Shown: positions 1-10,429, counted from the first letter of the stretch. The stretch is 64,000 nucleotides of DNA from Saccopteryx bilineata (GCF_036850765.1 NC_089494.1:59475809-59539808); one strand, 5' to 3'. Made by a program: numbers and translations. Notes: generated by a model from the sequence alone, not told the origin.

Positions 1-723
1 TCCTTTATATGTTGTATTCGTCTTTTCCCTGGCTGCCTTGAGAATTTTTTCTTTGTCATTGGTTTGTGTCATCTTCATTATGATGTGCCTTGGAGTGGGT
101 TTGTTGGGGTTAAGAAAACTCGGTGTTCTGTTTGCTTCTTGAATTTGACGCTTTAGTTCTTTCCACAGGCTTGGGAAGTTCTCGTCTATTATTTGTTTGA
201 GTATATTCTCTATTCCATTTTCTTTCTCTTCTCCCTCTGATATACCTATTATTCTTATGTTATTCTTTCTGATGGAGTCAGACAATTCCTGTAGGGCTTT
301 CTCGTTTTTTATTATTTTTGAGTCTCTTTCTTCTTCTCTCTGTTGTGCCTCAAGTTGCTTGTCTTCTATTTCACTAATCCTATCTTCTATCTGGGCTGTT
401 CTATTAGCTAAGCTTGTTATTTCGTTTTTCAGTTCGTGAATTGAGTTTTTCATTTCTGTTTGATTTGTTTTTATAGTTTTAATTTCCTTGGTAATATATT
501 CTTTGTGATCGTTGAGTTGTTTTCTGATTTCCCTAAATTGCCTTTCTGTGTTTTTTTGTATATCTCTGAGTATTTTTAAGATTTCTATTTTAAATTCTCT
601 GTCATTTGGCTCCAAGGCTTCCAATATGTTAAATCTTTTCTCCATAGATTTTTCCACATCTATTTGTGTTACCTCTCTATCTTTTGTATCCATAATATTG
701 GATTTCCTTTTTCTTATTGGCAT
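1..723 (-). CDS. L1 ORF1 protein (ORF1p), N-terminal 241 codons, partial at window edge
   Basis: Encodes the L1 RNA-binding nucleic-acid chaperone that packages L1 RNA into ribonucleoprotein particles. I translated it codon by codon from the ATG at 723-721 down to base 1 and found no stop in 241 codons. It starts MPIRKRKSN. Residues about 40-150 are rich in Glu, Lys, Gln and regularly spaced Leu/Ile, as in the ORF1p trimeric coiled coil. Residues 154-164 (NNIRIIGISEG) match the start of the ORF1p RRM. Residues 212-234, from RHIIMKM to KILKAAREK, match the start of the C-terminal domain. Human ORF1p is 338 residues, so roughly the last 100 residues should lie left of the window. The ATG follows a stop-rich AT leader, so this start is natural. 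The sequence differs clearly from the ORF1 remnant of the L1 at 28-35 kb, which indicates a different L1 subfamily. Confidence 0.9.
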   Translation of the reverse strand, partial: MPIRKRKSNIMDTKDREVTQIDVEKSMEKRFNILEALEPNDREFKIEILKILRDIQKNTERQFREIRKQLNDHKEYITKEIKTIKTNQTEMKNSIHELKNEITSLANRTAQIEDRISEIEDKQLEAQQREEERDSKIIKNEKALQELSDSIRKNNIRIIGISEGEEKENGIENILKQIIDENFPSLWKELKRQIQEANRTPSFLNPNKPTPRHIIMKMTQTNDKEKILKAAREKTNTTYKG

Positions 724-2590
724 CTGAAGGTGGTCTTGTTGATAGTGTTAATTAGAATTAATAAAAAATAAAAAGGGAAAAAAGAAAAAGAAAAGAAAAA
801 AAAAAGGGAAAACACTCCACACACAAAAAAAGTAATAATTTATTATTTCCACCTTTTTTCTTTCTTCTCCTCCCCTCCTCTCACCTCTTTAGGGAAATAT
901 CGTGATGACCTGTGAATTATATTATGCTAAATGGAACAAAAACTGCCTATAACGGAGGGCCTGATTTGGGGTGAAGAGTTCAAGGGGCAAAAAAGGGAGT
1001 AGGGACCTACTAAATACAAAAAAAAAAAAAAAAGCGAGAATATCTTAGACAAGCATAAAGTGATTTGCTTGTAAGTAAGTGATGGTCGACTAAGAGATAT
1101 AATGAGAGGGATAAGAGGGAAACAGAAAAAAGGAGAGAAAAAATAATAATATTTAAAGAAGAAAAAAATAAAAATAATAAGTAAAAATCTGTTGTATTAA
1201 GTGGAGCGAAGACTAAATACAATGGAGACTTTGGGTTGGGAGGAATGCTAGTGAGTTAAATAGTAATGTAAATAGTACCCAAAATGCCACAAAAACAAAC
1301 AAATAAAGGAAAACGAAGAACAAAAGCAGAAAAAAGAAAAAAACTTGAGTCCCAAATTAAATAATTTGTTCGTGATTGAGGATTAACTGGGAGGAAAAGT
1401 AAAAGGAGAAAAGAAGAAACGAATAGAAAGGAAAAAATAAGAAAAAGAGAGAAACAAAGGAAGAAAAAAAAAAAGGAAAGGGAAAAAAAACAAAAAGAAA
1501 ACAAAAGGGGAGAGAGTGAGAGTTAAGTGTTTTGGAGTGTAACCCTAAAGGATAGTAAGGATGAAGAAAAGAAATAAAGTGTAACACTCATGGGTAGTGT
1601 AGTTCAAGAAAAGGGTAGCATAAGATGGGCAGCGAATAAAAGGACCAAGGTGGAGGAAATACAAATAATAATAAATGCAATAAGAAAGAAGAAAGAAAGA
1701 ACAACAACAAAGAATTAGTGGAACAAGTTATAAAGTCTGGATTTTTCTTGATTTTGAGAGGTTAACTTCTTCCTTTTTCTTTTCTCTCCCTCTTCCTGGT
1801 CGGTGACTCTGTACCCCAGGTTCTGCCCCTGTGTCACGCTTAGGTAGGGATTTGCAGTTGATGGGATTCTATGGTAATGTCATATAATTGGCTTTAGTCT
1901 CGCTGGTAGTCAAGGCTTGTTGGCGTTTGCAGAGTCCAACAATGAGAGAGTTTGCTTTCCCGGAGCCTCTCCCCTAGTCTCCCCTTCCTGAATTAGCAGC
2001 CTGGTGATCCAGCTATGAGGCTGCCACTGCTTCTGTCTGGGGAGCAAGAGGCTCAAAGAGCTGGGAGATCCCCACTCTATCCTCACTCAGCGCAAGGCTC
2101 TGGGTAAGGCTCTGGCAGTCAGAGCCTCCAGCTTAATCAGGTGGGGCTGGGAGTCAATTGTTGTCAAGGTGACTGTTCAGCGCCTACCATTCAGTTGGAC
2201 CACTCAACCCAGGCTTTCCACACTTTGTAGCCTGTTTTGGCTGGGAAGAAGATGCACTATTCGCTGCTTGCTGTATAGATTTTAATATCTGCCAAGTCCC
2301 TCTTGTTAGATATAGCCCTGAATATGGAGGCTCTGTCAATCAGAAGTTGCCCCCGCCACTTTAGCGAACGGCACTGAAAAATATTATGCCTCTTGTCTTG
2401 GATGTGCAGATTTCGTGGGTTACGCTAATTTCAGTGATTGGATCCGCAGCTGTGCTCCAGAAAGTATTTCAGGCTGCCTGCGCGCCCCTCCCCCAATGCT
2501 TGATTGTTAGCTTGAATGGCTGGGTGAGGTGCCCCGCCCACGGAGAGAATCTCCTGACTAGGAAAGACAGGTTTGGCGCCCCTCCCGGAC

Positions 2591-2760
2591 TGTGGCACAG
2601 GGGCGCGCGCATGGCTTCTCAGTGCACACCGGTAGCCGGGGAGCCGGGCTGGCCGCGGCACGGGGCGCACGTGGCTTCTTAGTGCTCGCCGGTAGTCGGG
2701 ACTCCCCGGGCGGCACGGGGCACGCGCCCGGCTTATTTGTGCACACCAGTAGCCGGGGCT
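2591..2760 (-). repeat. About three tandem ~60-bp units in the L1 5'UTR
   Basis: The block GGTAGCCGGG at 2631 recurs as GGTAGTCGGG at 2691 and AGTAGCCGGG at 2749, spacing about 60 and 58 bp. Each unit also carries a GGCACRGGGC-like start and a GGCTTMT-TGTGC-like middle. The units are GC- and CpG-rich and diverged by several substitutions. Mouse L1 promoters are built from tandem monomers of about 200 bp; these shorter units could play the same part, which is inference. Confidence 0.75.
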
Positions 2761-2950
2761 CTCCAGACCGCAGCGCGGGCAGCTGCACGTGCGGGTTGAC
2801 TCACCACAGGCGTATTCCCTTCTCGGCAACAGTCCTTTCGCTTTCAGTGTGTGTGTGGAACTCCGGGATGCTCTGAGGATATATTTTTCTGTTTCTAGTT
2901 GATAAATTTGTTGAGTTTTGGGGGAGATCTGTCGGACGCGCTGCTCACGG

Positions 2951-2970
2951 CGCCATTTCCGTGACGTCAC
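2951..2970 (-). promoter_or_regulatory. CRE palindrome and YY1-like site at the L1 5' terminus
   Basis: The palindrome TGACGTCA occupies 2962-2969, two bases from the proposed 5' end, and is a perfect cAMP-response element. Directly downstream in L1 sense lies AAATGGCGCC (plus-strand GGCGCCATTT, 2950-2959), close to the YY1 motif AAGATGGCGGC. Human L1 also places a YY1 site near base 13 to position its transcription start. Assignment is by motif only. Confidence 0.6.
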
Positions 2971-3236
2971 CAGATGTTTTGACTTCCAGTAATAGGCAGA
3001 AACCTGCTGAAGGCCTCTGCCCAGAGAAGTCTGTCTGAATGACTTCAGGTTTCCTCATTGGTTTCTAAATTATGTTTTTACTTCTTGCAAAGTGAGCAAG
3101 TTTTACAAAACTTAATGGAATTTTCACTTAACATAACTCGGCTAAATGGCCTTGATTTAAAAGTTCTTTGCAGCTTTTCAGAAAGCTATGCTTATCCCAC
3201 GTTCTATGAGCCACTTTCCGTGGCTGATTTCTAGGC
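2971..3236. other. Single-copy flank, nothing recognised
   Basis: AT-rich sequence between the L1 5' end and a hAT element. I see no repeat family and no coding frame. Confidence 0.5.
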
Positions 3237-3244
3237 CCTTAAAG

Positions 3245-3541
3245 CAGTGGTCCCCAACCTTTTTTGGGCCACGGACCGGTTTAATGTCAGAAAATATTTT
3301 CACGGACCGGCCTTTAGGGTGGGAAAGATAAATGTATCACATGACCAAGACAAGCGTCAAGAGTGAGTCTTAGATGGATGTAACAAAGGGAATCTGGTCA
3401 TTTTTTAAAAATAAAACATTGTCCAGACTTAAATATAAATAAAATGGAAATAATGTAAGTTATTTATTCTTTCTCTGCGGACTGGTACCAAATGGCCCAT
3501 GGACCAGTACCGGTCCGTGGCCCGGGGGTTGGGGACCACTG
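3245..3541. mobile_element. Non-autonomous hAT MITE, family with CAGTGGTCCCCAACC ends
   Basis: The 297-bp element starts CAGTGGTCCCCAACC and ends GGTTGGGGACCACTG, a perfect 15-bp inverted repeat. It is flanked by CCTTAAAG (3237-3244) and CTTTAAAG (3542-3549), an 8-bp duplication with one mismatch, which is diagnostic of hAT transposition. Its ends resemble the Charlie/MER1 group of mammalian hAT elements. There is no transposase; it would have moved with enzyme supplied in trans. Confidence 0.9.
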
Positions 3542-3549
3542 CTTTAAAG

Positions 3550-5179
3550 TATCTCAAGCTAATAGGCTTAGACTTTATATTTTTGGAAAGGATAATAAAG
3601 AAATAAAGTAAAGTCCTTATGTTTGAAAGAGATGAATGTTACATTTTTCTGAGGTCTGCAGGCTAATGTAGGCAATCATTTAAATAGATACACAAAAATG
3701 AAAATTCTCTATCCTTGTAGTGGGTGGGCTGGAAAATCAATGGCTCAAGAATTTGTGATGAAAATTTGTTTACACCTCTAGAAAGTAGAAATGGAATGTT
3801 GTTAGGAGACAAAATGGCTTACCTTTCTCTTACTGAACAATTGTTTTGATATTTTTCTCAATTCTACTTCTTCCATTTAAAAAGCCATTTAAAAGGAGGT
3901 TTGCACAGTGAAATATTTAGGTGTCAAGTCTTAGAGAGGATTTCAGTGCCCTGAGACGCATCCTAAAGGTTATTCAGGGTTCCCACCAATTCATAGTGAG
4001 ACTCTTATTCATCATTTCTTTTGTTCATGCTCCTCCTTTGCTTTGTATGTGAAATGGGTATCCAGGAACTACTTCAAGGTGACTCATTAGTGTTCTAAAT
4101 GGGTGGCAAGTATCCCCCATCATCTAGGTTGGAAATACATCAGTGCTATCATTGCTTCTCTCACTTTTCTCTGATTGGTCTCTGTCTCTCAAGGATGCTG
4201 GGTTTAGTCATTCTTATCATCCTCGCCGATTATGGAACAGGATGGGAAGGAGGTCTGTATGAGTTATTCTGGAATAAGAAATCCACCACAGTTCTTACCA
4301 GGCTTTGGGGCAACAAGATAATGCACTCACACAAACAGGCACACACCCAATTACGGGATTAATGATGAGCTGAAAATGAAAAAGGAAACTTAAATAAGGG
4401 AAGCCTCTGAAAGGGATTAATCAACAACTCCGAGGCAATGTCACGCTGTCCTTATGTCTTCTGCAAATGTTGACTTTGAAGAATTAAATATGTGACTAGA
4501 CATTGTATCCTTATTCTTGTGAAGGAAAGTTTCTATGTGACTATTTCAGACCATAGGCAATGCAGAACATCAGAGGAAAGAAGGGACCCAAGCACAGGGC
4601 AGTAACTTTCCTCCTTTGCAGGGAGGGGCAAGTGCTGTGTGTGGTTACTGCTTTTGTGTGTTTAATCTCTGTTTCACCACCAGTGGTAAGAATGTGGTGT
4701 ACCACAAGCAAGGTATATAAGTACAAGCACATATGTGTAATTTGAGCTGGAAGAAGGAGAAGGTATTAGGAAAGAATCTCTGTCTCTTCTTCCTTTGACT
4801 TTGCAAAGCCATCACAGACTTCTCCAGATGCAGTCTGGGGCAGGGAGAGAAGTCTGAACACAGGAGAGATGGAAATGGGGTGGGGTAGAGCAAGAGAAAG
4901 TAGACAGAGAATTCTGGAGCCCAGACAATTCAAACAGCATGGATTCAAGTCAGAGAAAGGAGTGATTTCTTTAAATACAAAACTGCACTGGTTCTGAAAA
5001 CCAGGGTCCCTCATTGGACAAGTCGTGGCTGTTTCCAACAAGATTAGCTGGGAGATGAACAACAAGCCAGTGATAATGCTTTGATGTGAAATATTTGTAT
5101 ATGAGACACGGACGTATTCTTTCACATAACCTTCTTAGGGCAAACTCTCAGGGGAAATACTTGACTACATGCTGATGGC
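3550..5179. other. Single-copy stretch, no gene recognised
   Basis: Frames of up to 119 codons occur here but show no domain, codon bias or splice structure that I can support. No clear repeat. Bases 4780-5000 are mildly purine-rich. Confidence 0.45.
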
Positions 5180-5660
5180 ATGTGTACTGACCTTGTACAT
5201 TTGGATTTGGGGGTGTGGTATATCAGATTAGATGGCTGTTCAGCAAATATTAACTCCCATCCCCAACTCCTGCCCCTCCACGCCCTCATGAAAGAGTGTA
5301 CATTTCTGCTCAGTAATATTGGGCTTGGTCATTCACTTTACTTCACCAAGGGAAATATTAGCAAATGTGACAGAAGCAGAGACTAGAAATGCACTTGTGC
5401 TTTGGGCTGGCCCTCCTGTGCTTCAGCCAGGAAAAGGAAATGCCAAGTCTAGACTTCTGATTTAGAGAGGATAAGGACAACACAGAGTGCAGAGCTTGAC
5501 TCAGTCTGTAGCTTGAAATCAAGGCTAGCTGTAGTGAGCCTGGACCAGCAAAATCCAAGTGTATGAGTGAGAATAAATGGTTGTTCTTTTAAGCTGCTGA
5601 GATCGCGGGTGGTTTGTTGTATGACATTTTGTGGCTGTGGCTAACTGATGCAAGCAGACT
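5180..5660 (+). repeat. MLT1-like MaLR LTR, old
   Basis: The 3' half has the run GAGAATAAATGGTTGTTCTT followed by AAGCTGCTGAGAT and GTTTGTTGTATGACA. This matches the poly-A signal and downstream region of MaLR (ERVL-type) LTRs, including the closing CTAACTGATGCAA. The middle (AGCAAATGTGACAGAAGCAG) also fits. Edges are approximate and I could not identify a target-site duplication. Family call is from memory of consensus sequences. Confidence 0.55.
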
Positions 5661-7044
5661 CCTGAATGAACAAGTGAAGGAGGCAAGGAAGGTATGCTAT
5701 GAGGTGTTCACAGGGCTCAGCGAATGAGAGGAACGGTGAATCCCCATCAGGGCCATGTAGAGCCACAACTGGTATGGGTTACAATATAGAGCATATCCTT
5801 GGTGTATGGTAGCAAAGCTCATTGCTGAACACAGATCAAGGATCAGACTTTGACTGCTTGTGGAACATCGGAGACTAGTCTGGTATATGTATGCACCAAA
5901 ATGTACTGGTGACTGTTCTAGGTACATCCTATGAGTGGGTATCCATGAGAGCTCTTAGTTTTGCAGGAGGGAGGGTGATATGTTAGAGTTGCTGTTGTTG
6001 GTTTCTTTGTTTTGTTTTGCATGGTTTTGAGAGGGGCACATAGACAATGAGAATTGAAGGCACAATCTAGCCTCTGCCTGCAACTGATTCCCTGGGCTGG
6101 GTTAATCGCCTAATGGGGAGACACTGAAAAAGTTATTTTTATGAGATTCCTTGTCATCTGGACTCCAGAGCAGCTCCTGTTGTGCATATTAAAGTATAGC
6201 ACAGAACTAGGGTGAGATTCAGTCCCTTTTTCTGCTCTGAGGAACTCAGACATCTCTGACCTCTATAGACTGGTGGGTGGGGCGATGTTACCTGTGATCT
6301 CACCGTGGGTGTCACCCATTGCTGCTGTGGCGAGGTTCCCTCCAGCCATATCATGAGTAGAGGAATCAGAGCAGAAGTAGACAGTGTTGGGGCTGCTTAG
6401 AGACTTTTGCATTACAGGTATGTGAGCTAGATGAGACACATCTTAGGGACCCTCAAGAATATATTATAAAGATTTGGCAAGAAGGTTGAAGCAGGGTAGA
6501 GACAAGAGAAAGAAAATTTGAGATAATGTTAATGGGACCTTATTAATGCACATGCTGATTGGGCAACAGAGACATTTCAGTTACTTTATGCATATAGTTA
6601 AAAGGTCTAGTTGGCCCAATTTCCACTGTCAATACCCACAAAAAGACATCTAGATGATGCTGGGGGAGGAAGGGGGATCTCTCTTCAACTGCATATTTGT
6701 CCTGAGATATGGTCCAACCTTACTGGAAGGAGAGTGCTGCCAAGACATTGACTCTGTATAAATTCCATTGCATCACTTTAGGATGACAGCAACATGAAAA
6801 AAAATAGATGAGAAAAATCAAAAGATGAGTGGAAAAGGGTAGTGTGGTCAGTGGATCAGTTTATCTAGCAAGTATCCCCACATACATTCAGGTGAGGATC
6901 TACCAAGTTCTAAAAGAAGTAGTTTTAGTCTACACTTGATTTAAAAAATACCCTGAATTTTCTGCATTACTTTTTGTGTCTACATCTCAGATTCCCTATA
7001 GGGCCATTGTATATTTAGGGGAGTATAAATGTGTTTAAGTGTGT
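5661..7044. other. Single-copy stretch, nothing recognised
   Basis: Moderately AT-rich, with no long frames with coding character. An AAAGAAAATTTGAGAT-type purine patch near 6500 is unremarkable. Confidence 0.4.
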
Positions 7045-7590
7045 GGACATTGAATCTCAGCTCTGTCACTCACTCTATCACCTTGGGCAAGACACTTAAT
7101 TTTTTTCTCTTAACTTTTTTTGTTCATATATTCACTCATTCATTCACTCACTCACTCACTCACTCATTCATTCATTTATTCATTTAATACTTACTGAAAT
7201 CAAACTGTGTGTCTAAGGTACTCCTTTAGGCAGTCAAACAAAAAATACACGATCTCTAGCCTCATAGACAATAACATACTAGTGAGGGAGATCGTAAAAA
7301 ATTCCAATAAATGAACAAATAAATAAAAAACTATGAGAAGTATTATGAAGAAAACAAATATGAGCTTACATGGAGAAAAAGACACTTGCATTAAATCAGA
7401 TAATTAGAGAGAACCTTCTTATAGAGGTGCCATAATCTTTGGAATAATGTTTATGCATAAAATGGGGATAATAATAAAGTCTTCATTGGATCATTGTGAG
7501 ACCTAATTAGATAATTCATGTTTAACACATTTGATTTAGTGCCTGATATATAATAAATGTTCAACAAATATTTACTATTATTCCTTCTAT
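7045..7590 (+). repeat. MIR SINE interrupted by an L2 fragment
   Basis: The left part (7050-7110) reads CTCAGCTCTGTCACTCACT then CACCTTGGGCAAGACACTTAA. The right part (7455-7590) reads AAAATGGGGATAATAATAA and ends with AATAAATGTTCAACAAATA. Together they are the two halves of a plus-strand MIR. The segment between is L2 (next entry). Both are old and diverged. Confidence 0.65.
7120..7435 (-). repeat. L2 LINE 3' end, antisense, with expanded tetranucleotide tail
   Basis: The (CATT/CACT)n run at 7135-7190 is the tail of L2 read antisense, followed by TTAATACTTACTGAAATC and a CCTCATAGACAATAACA block that fits the L2 3' region. It splits the MIR above, so it either landed in it or the two were joined by rearrangement. 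Confidence 0.55.
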
Positions 7591-7670
7591 CTCGGAGTTA
7601 GTACATAAATTAGCAGATAGAACTTAACACATGACTTTGCACCTAGTAGGGACTCAATAAATGTGCACTG
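7591..7670 (+). repeat. Second MIR/L2-type 3' end
   Basis: The block GCACCTAGTAGGGACTCAAT then AAATGTGCACTGG resembles the 3' end shared by MIR and L2. Short and diverged, so the family is uncertain. Confidence 0.45.
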
Positions 7671-9050
7671 GATATGGGTTATGACAAGAGAGTGGTGGCC
7701 ACCCCTCCATCTCATCACTATCCTATGTTTCTGGCAGCAGCAGAAGAGCTGATACTGCTCTTAGGCAAGGACTACATCAGCCTCTGGCCCCCAGGGTGGG
7801 TCCCTGCAGGATAATATTATTCCAGACAGAAATCAAGAGAAATTTGGGGCTGATTTGTGTCACAGTTGCTCCCAGAATAAACAGAAGCTGCCAGAGCTGT
7901 CCACTCAGCACTTTTTACCAGGCACAGAAAAAAAATGTTCTTTTTAAAAAGAAAGATGGAAGAAGGGCATTTTTAGTGCAGGCTGTAGCTCTTTATAACA
8001 TAAACGGCTCAGTTCAGGGGAATTGGAGCACATGCAAAGTCAGATAATGACTGGTATTTGGGTGAAAAAAAAAAGGATAAAGAAAATTGCTTGATTTTAT
8101 TTTTTTATCCATGGTGATATTTGTTTTGAAAGCGGTCAGTGGTACAGGTCTCATTGACATTGAGCATTTGGGGAAGAGAATAGCAGTACCTCCATGATCC
8201 CATAGTGAGTATAATAAGACTTCGTATTTATTAATTTATTTGTAAGATAAAATTTCAGTTGGATACTAATTGTATGAATGTCTAGGACTCCTATTTCGTA
8301 AACACCAGAAATGAAATGATCACACTTGCTGGTCTACTGGTGGAACTGAGGAGACATTACTTTCATCCTTGAGAATGGTATGATGGCCATATTGTTAACG
8401 CAGCTGCACTTTGGACAGGGGAGATAACCCAGACTGAGTGATGAACGATCCCGCTTTGGTCCTGGCCTGTCACTTGCAGACGTGTGCCAGTTCTTTGTAC
8501 CTCTCTGAGCTTCCTGATTACTGTGCTTGATGAGGTTCCAAGTGTATTGTGACCTAGTGAACTTTCAGGGTCAGGGGCCAAGGGTTAGTTAGGTCCCAAG
8601 CTGGTCGTGAGCCTAGGTCTCAAGAGCAGCCCAAAAGGCTTGGTTGGCATGCCCCATAGTCCTTGCAGATGACCAGCACCGTAAGCTTCTCTGCATGGCA
8701 CTGAGCACTGCCAAGAAGGGGCTGTCTGAACAGTCTGCTGGAGAACACACTGCCACCCAGTGTGGCCAAGAGGGCTGCAGAGATGCTAGAGACCTCTTGT
8801 TCCAGGGGTCCAAGGAGCATGATGTGTGGTCCAGGTCCGGGTTGAGAGTGGGCGATGGGGAAGCAGAAAGGCCATGTGGGACTCCTACATGGCATAGATC
8901 AGGAGACAGCCCTGCATTTCTTTCTTCACATGTGCTAGATACGTGTGTCCATACGCATTGTGTGCCGTTTTAATGGAGGCCACGCAAACGGCAGAACAAG
9001 GGCTCTAGCACTGTGTACACTTTTGTCATGTTCTAGCACATTTATTTACT
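7671..9050. other. Single-copy stretch, nothing recognised
   Basis: Overlapping frames at 8620-8973 (up to 109 codons) lie on both strands and show no domain. I treat them as chance. Confidence 0.4.
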
Positions 9051-9240
9051 TTTTAAAAGACTTTATTTATTGATTTATAGAGAGAGGGGAGAGACAGCAA
9101 AAAGGGGGAGAGGGAAAGGAGCAGGAAGCATCAACTTATAGTAGTTGATTCTTGTATGTGCTTTGACTTGGCAAGCCCGGGGTTTCAAACTGGTGACCTC
9201 AGTAGATGTCAGAATGCCTGGGTTTGCTGCTAAGTGCTTT
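9051..9240 (-). mobile_element. Bat tRNA-derived SINE, short form, diverged
   Basis: Minus-strand copy. On the plus strand it opens with the T-rich tail TTTTAAAAGACTTTATTTAT, then a GAGAGAGGGGAGAG block, then GCATCAACTT and TGACTTGGCAAGCCC, ending in a degraded tRNA-like head. The layout matches the short SINE at 36.8 kb read in reverse. Confidence 0.7.
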
Positions 9241-9345
9241 TGACCAAATCACATGAGCAACTTGGGCCTCAGTTCTCCCATCTATAAAATAACTAGATTA
9301 AATTAAATTACTCCCAGGGTTTACTCCAATTACCAAATTATTTTT
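9240..9345 (+). repeat. MIR fragment
   Basis: TTGGGCCTCAGTTCTCCCAT then CTATAAAATAACTAGATTAA is the MIR core read on the plus strand. The left side is cut by the SINE above. Confidence 0.5.
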
Positions 9346-9360
9346 TAAAGTCTATTTAGT

Positions 9361-9723
9361 CTGACCAGCAGTTGTGCAGTGGATAAAGCATCAACCTAGG
9401 ATGCTGAGAACCCAGGTTCAAAACCCCGAGGTTGCCAGCTTGAGTGCAGGCCATCTGGCTTGAGCACAAGCTCACCAGCTTAAGCTTGGGGTTGTGGGCT
9501 TGAGCATGGGATCATAGACATGAAGCCCAAGGTCACTGGCTTGCGCAAGGGGTCACTGGCTTGGCTCGAGCCCCCCCCCCCCCCGTCAAGGCATGTATGA
9601 CAAAGCAATCAATGAACAACTAAAGTACTGCAACAACAAGGCGATGCTACTCATCTCTCTCCCTTTCTATCTGTCTGTTCCTGCCTGTCCCCCTGTCTTT
9701 CTCTCTCTTGCTTAAAAAAAAGA
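9361..9723 (+). mobile_element. Bat tRNA-derived SINE, long form (about 340-360 bp)
   Basis: Opens CTGACCAGCAGTTGTGCAGT, with A-box-like and B-box-like (GGTTCAAAACC) promoter elements of RNA polymerase III, then the GAGGTTGCCAGCTTGAG core, AATCAATGAACAAC block, pyrimidine tract and A-tail. It is flanked by AAAGTCTATTTAGT (9347-9360) and AAAGTTTATTTACT (9724-9737), 12 of 14 matching, an L1-type TSD. It carries a 16-base C tract at about 9570-9585 and shows moderate divergence. Confidence 0.9.
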
Positions 9724-9737
9724 AAAGTTTATTTACT

Positions 9738-10429
9738 TCTATGGTCAAGAGAAAGATTTGTTTTTTTTTATGAGGCTACATATTAGTAATTAATCATATC
9801 AGTAATTTTTAAATAACTTTAATACAAAATGATTTGCCACAAACTAAAGAAACTCATATGTATTGCATAGATAATGAAATTGGGCGTGACTTTGTGACTA
9901 AAACATTGATCAGCAAGGAAAATTTAGCCAGCTCCTTGCCTCCAAAGAACGCAAGGTGCTAGTGTCACCAGTCTACTTGTTCAGGTTAAAATCCCTCAAG
10001 CACTTCCCTCATCCCGTCAGGTTTGGGAACACAGGTCCATTTGAAGAAAGCCATGGTGTGGCACCCTTTCCCTTTGGACTCAGTAGACACTGTTGATAGA
10101 AACTGTGCCCATACTGATCACTTTCACATCCCAGTGGGCCTGCCCATTGATTCTGGTCCTCACTTTTCACCTTTGAAAACAATTATCTCGGTTTGAGAGT
10201 GAGGCCAAGGATCTGAAAGGCAGTCACTACTTTTGAATCAACTCATTTTGAGCCACAGTCCTACCTTTGCTGCCTTTTCCTCCCTAGCGTCTTGACCTTC
10301 TATGAACACATACAGAATTTTTTTAAAAAACTACTATTAGAAGCCACACCAAGACTGCTTAGTGTATCCCAAGGTTCTCTTTACCACGCCACAGTCACAG
10401 AGCTCCAAGGAAAAGCACCCTAGTCTCAT
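9738..10429. other. Single-copy stretch, nothing recognised
   Basis: No repeat or coding signal that I can name. Confidence 0.4.

Larger units (their letters stand above)
1..2971 (-). mobile_element. Young L1 retrotransposon, 5' part, runs off the left edge
   Basis: Reading on the minus strand, the element starts near 2971 with a CpG-rich leader beginning GTGACGTCACGG, continues through about 2.25 kb of 5'UTR, and enters an uninterrupted L1 ORF1 at 723 that is still open at base 1. Old mammalian L1 copies are nearly always 5'-truncated and full of stops. A copy with its 5' end and an open ORF1 is therefore likely a recent insertion. ORF2, the 3' end and one target-site duplication lie outside the window, so competence cannot be judged. 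The flank just right of the 5' end reads CAGATGTTTTGACTTCC and should recur after the poly-A tail if the insertion is typical. Confidence 0.9.
724..2971 (-). promoter_or_regulatory. L1 5'UTR and internal promoter
   Basis: This is the leader of the L1 above, about 2.25 kb, against about 0.9 kb in human L1. The first 500 bases of the element (2470-2971) are the most CpG-rich part of the whole window, like L1 internal promoters elsewhere. The end next to ORF1 (about 770-1720) is strongly purine-rich on the plus strand, that is polypyrimidine in the L1 transcript. It has no coding potential I trust. A 98-codon ATG frame runs antisense at 2386-2682, a position like primate L1 ORF0. L1 5'UTRs carry RNA polymerase II promoter activity that starts at base 1 of the element; that activity is known of the family, not shown here. 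Confidence 0.8.

Noticed and set aside
2431..2970. 180-codon open frame in L1 sense through the 5'UTR
   Set aside because: It opens with GTG, not ATG, the region is CpG-rich with few chance stops, and the translation is repetitive because of the 60-bp units.
7135..7190. Independent tetranucleotide microsatellite
   Set aside because: It is the tail of an antisense L2 element, only slightly expanded.
8620..8973. Overlapping frames on both strands of 66 to 109 codons
   Set aside because: No strand is favoured, no domain or splice evidence.
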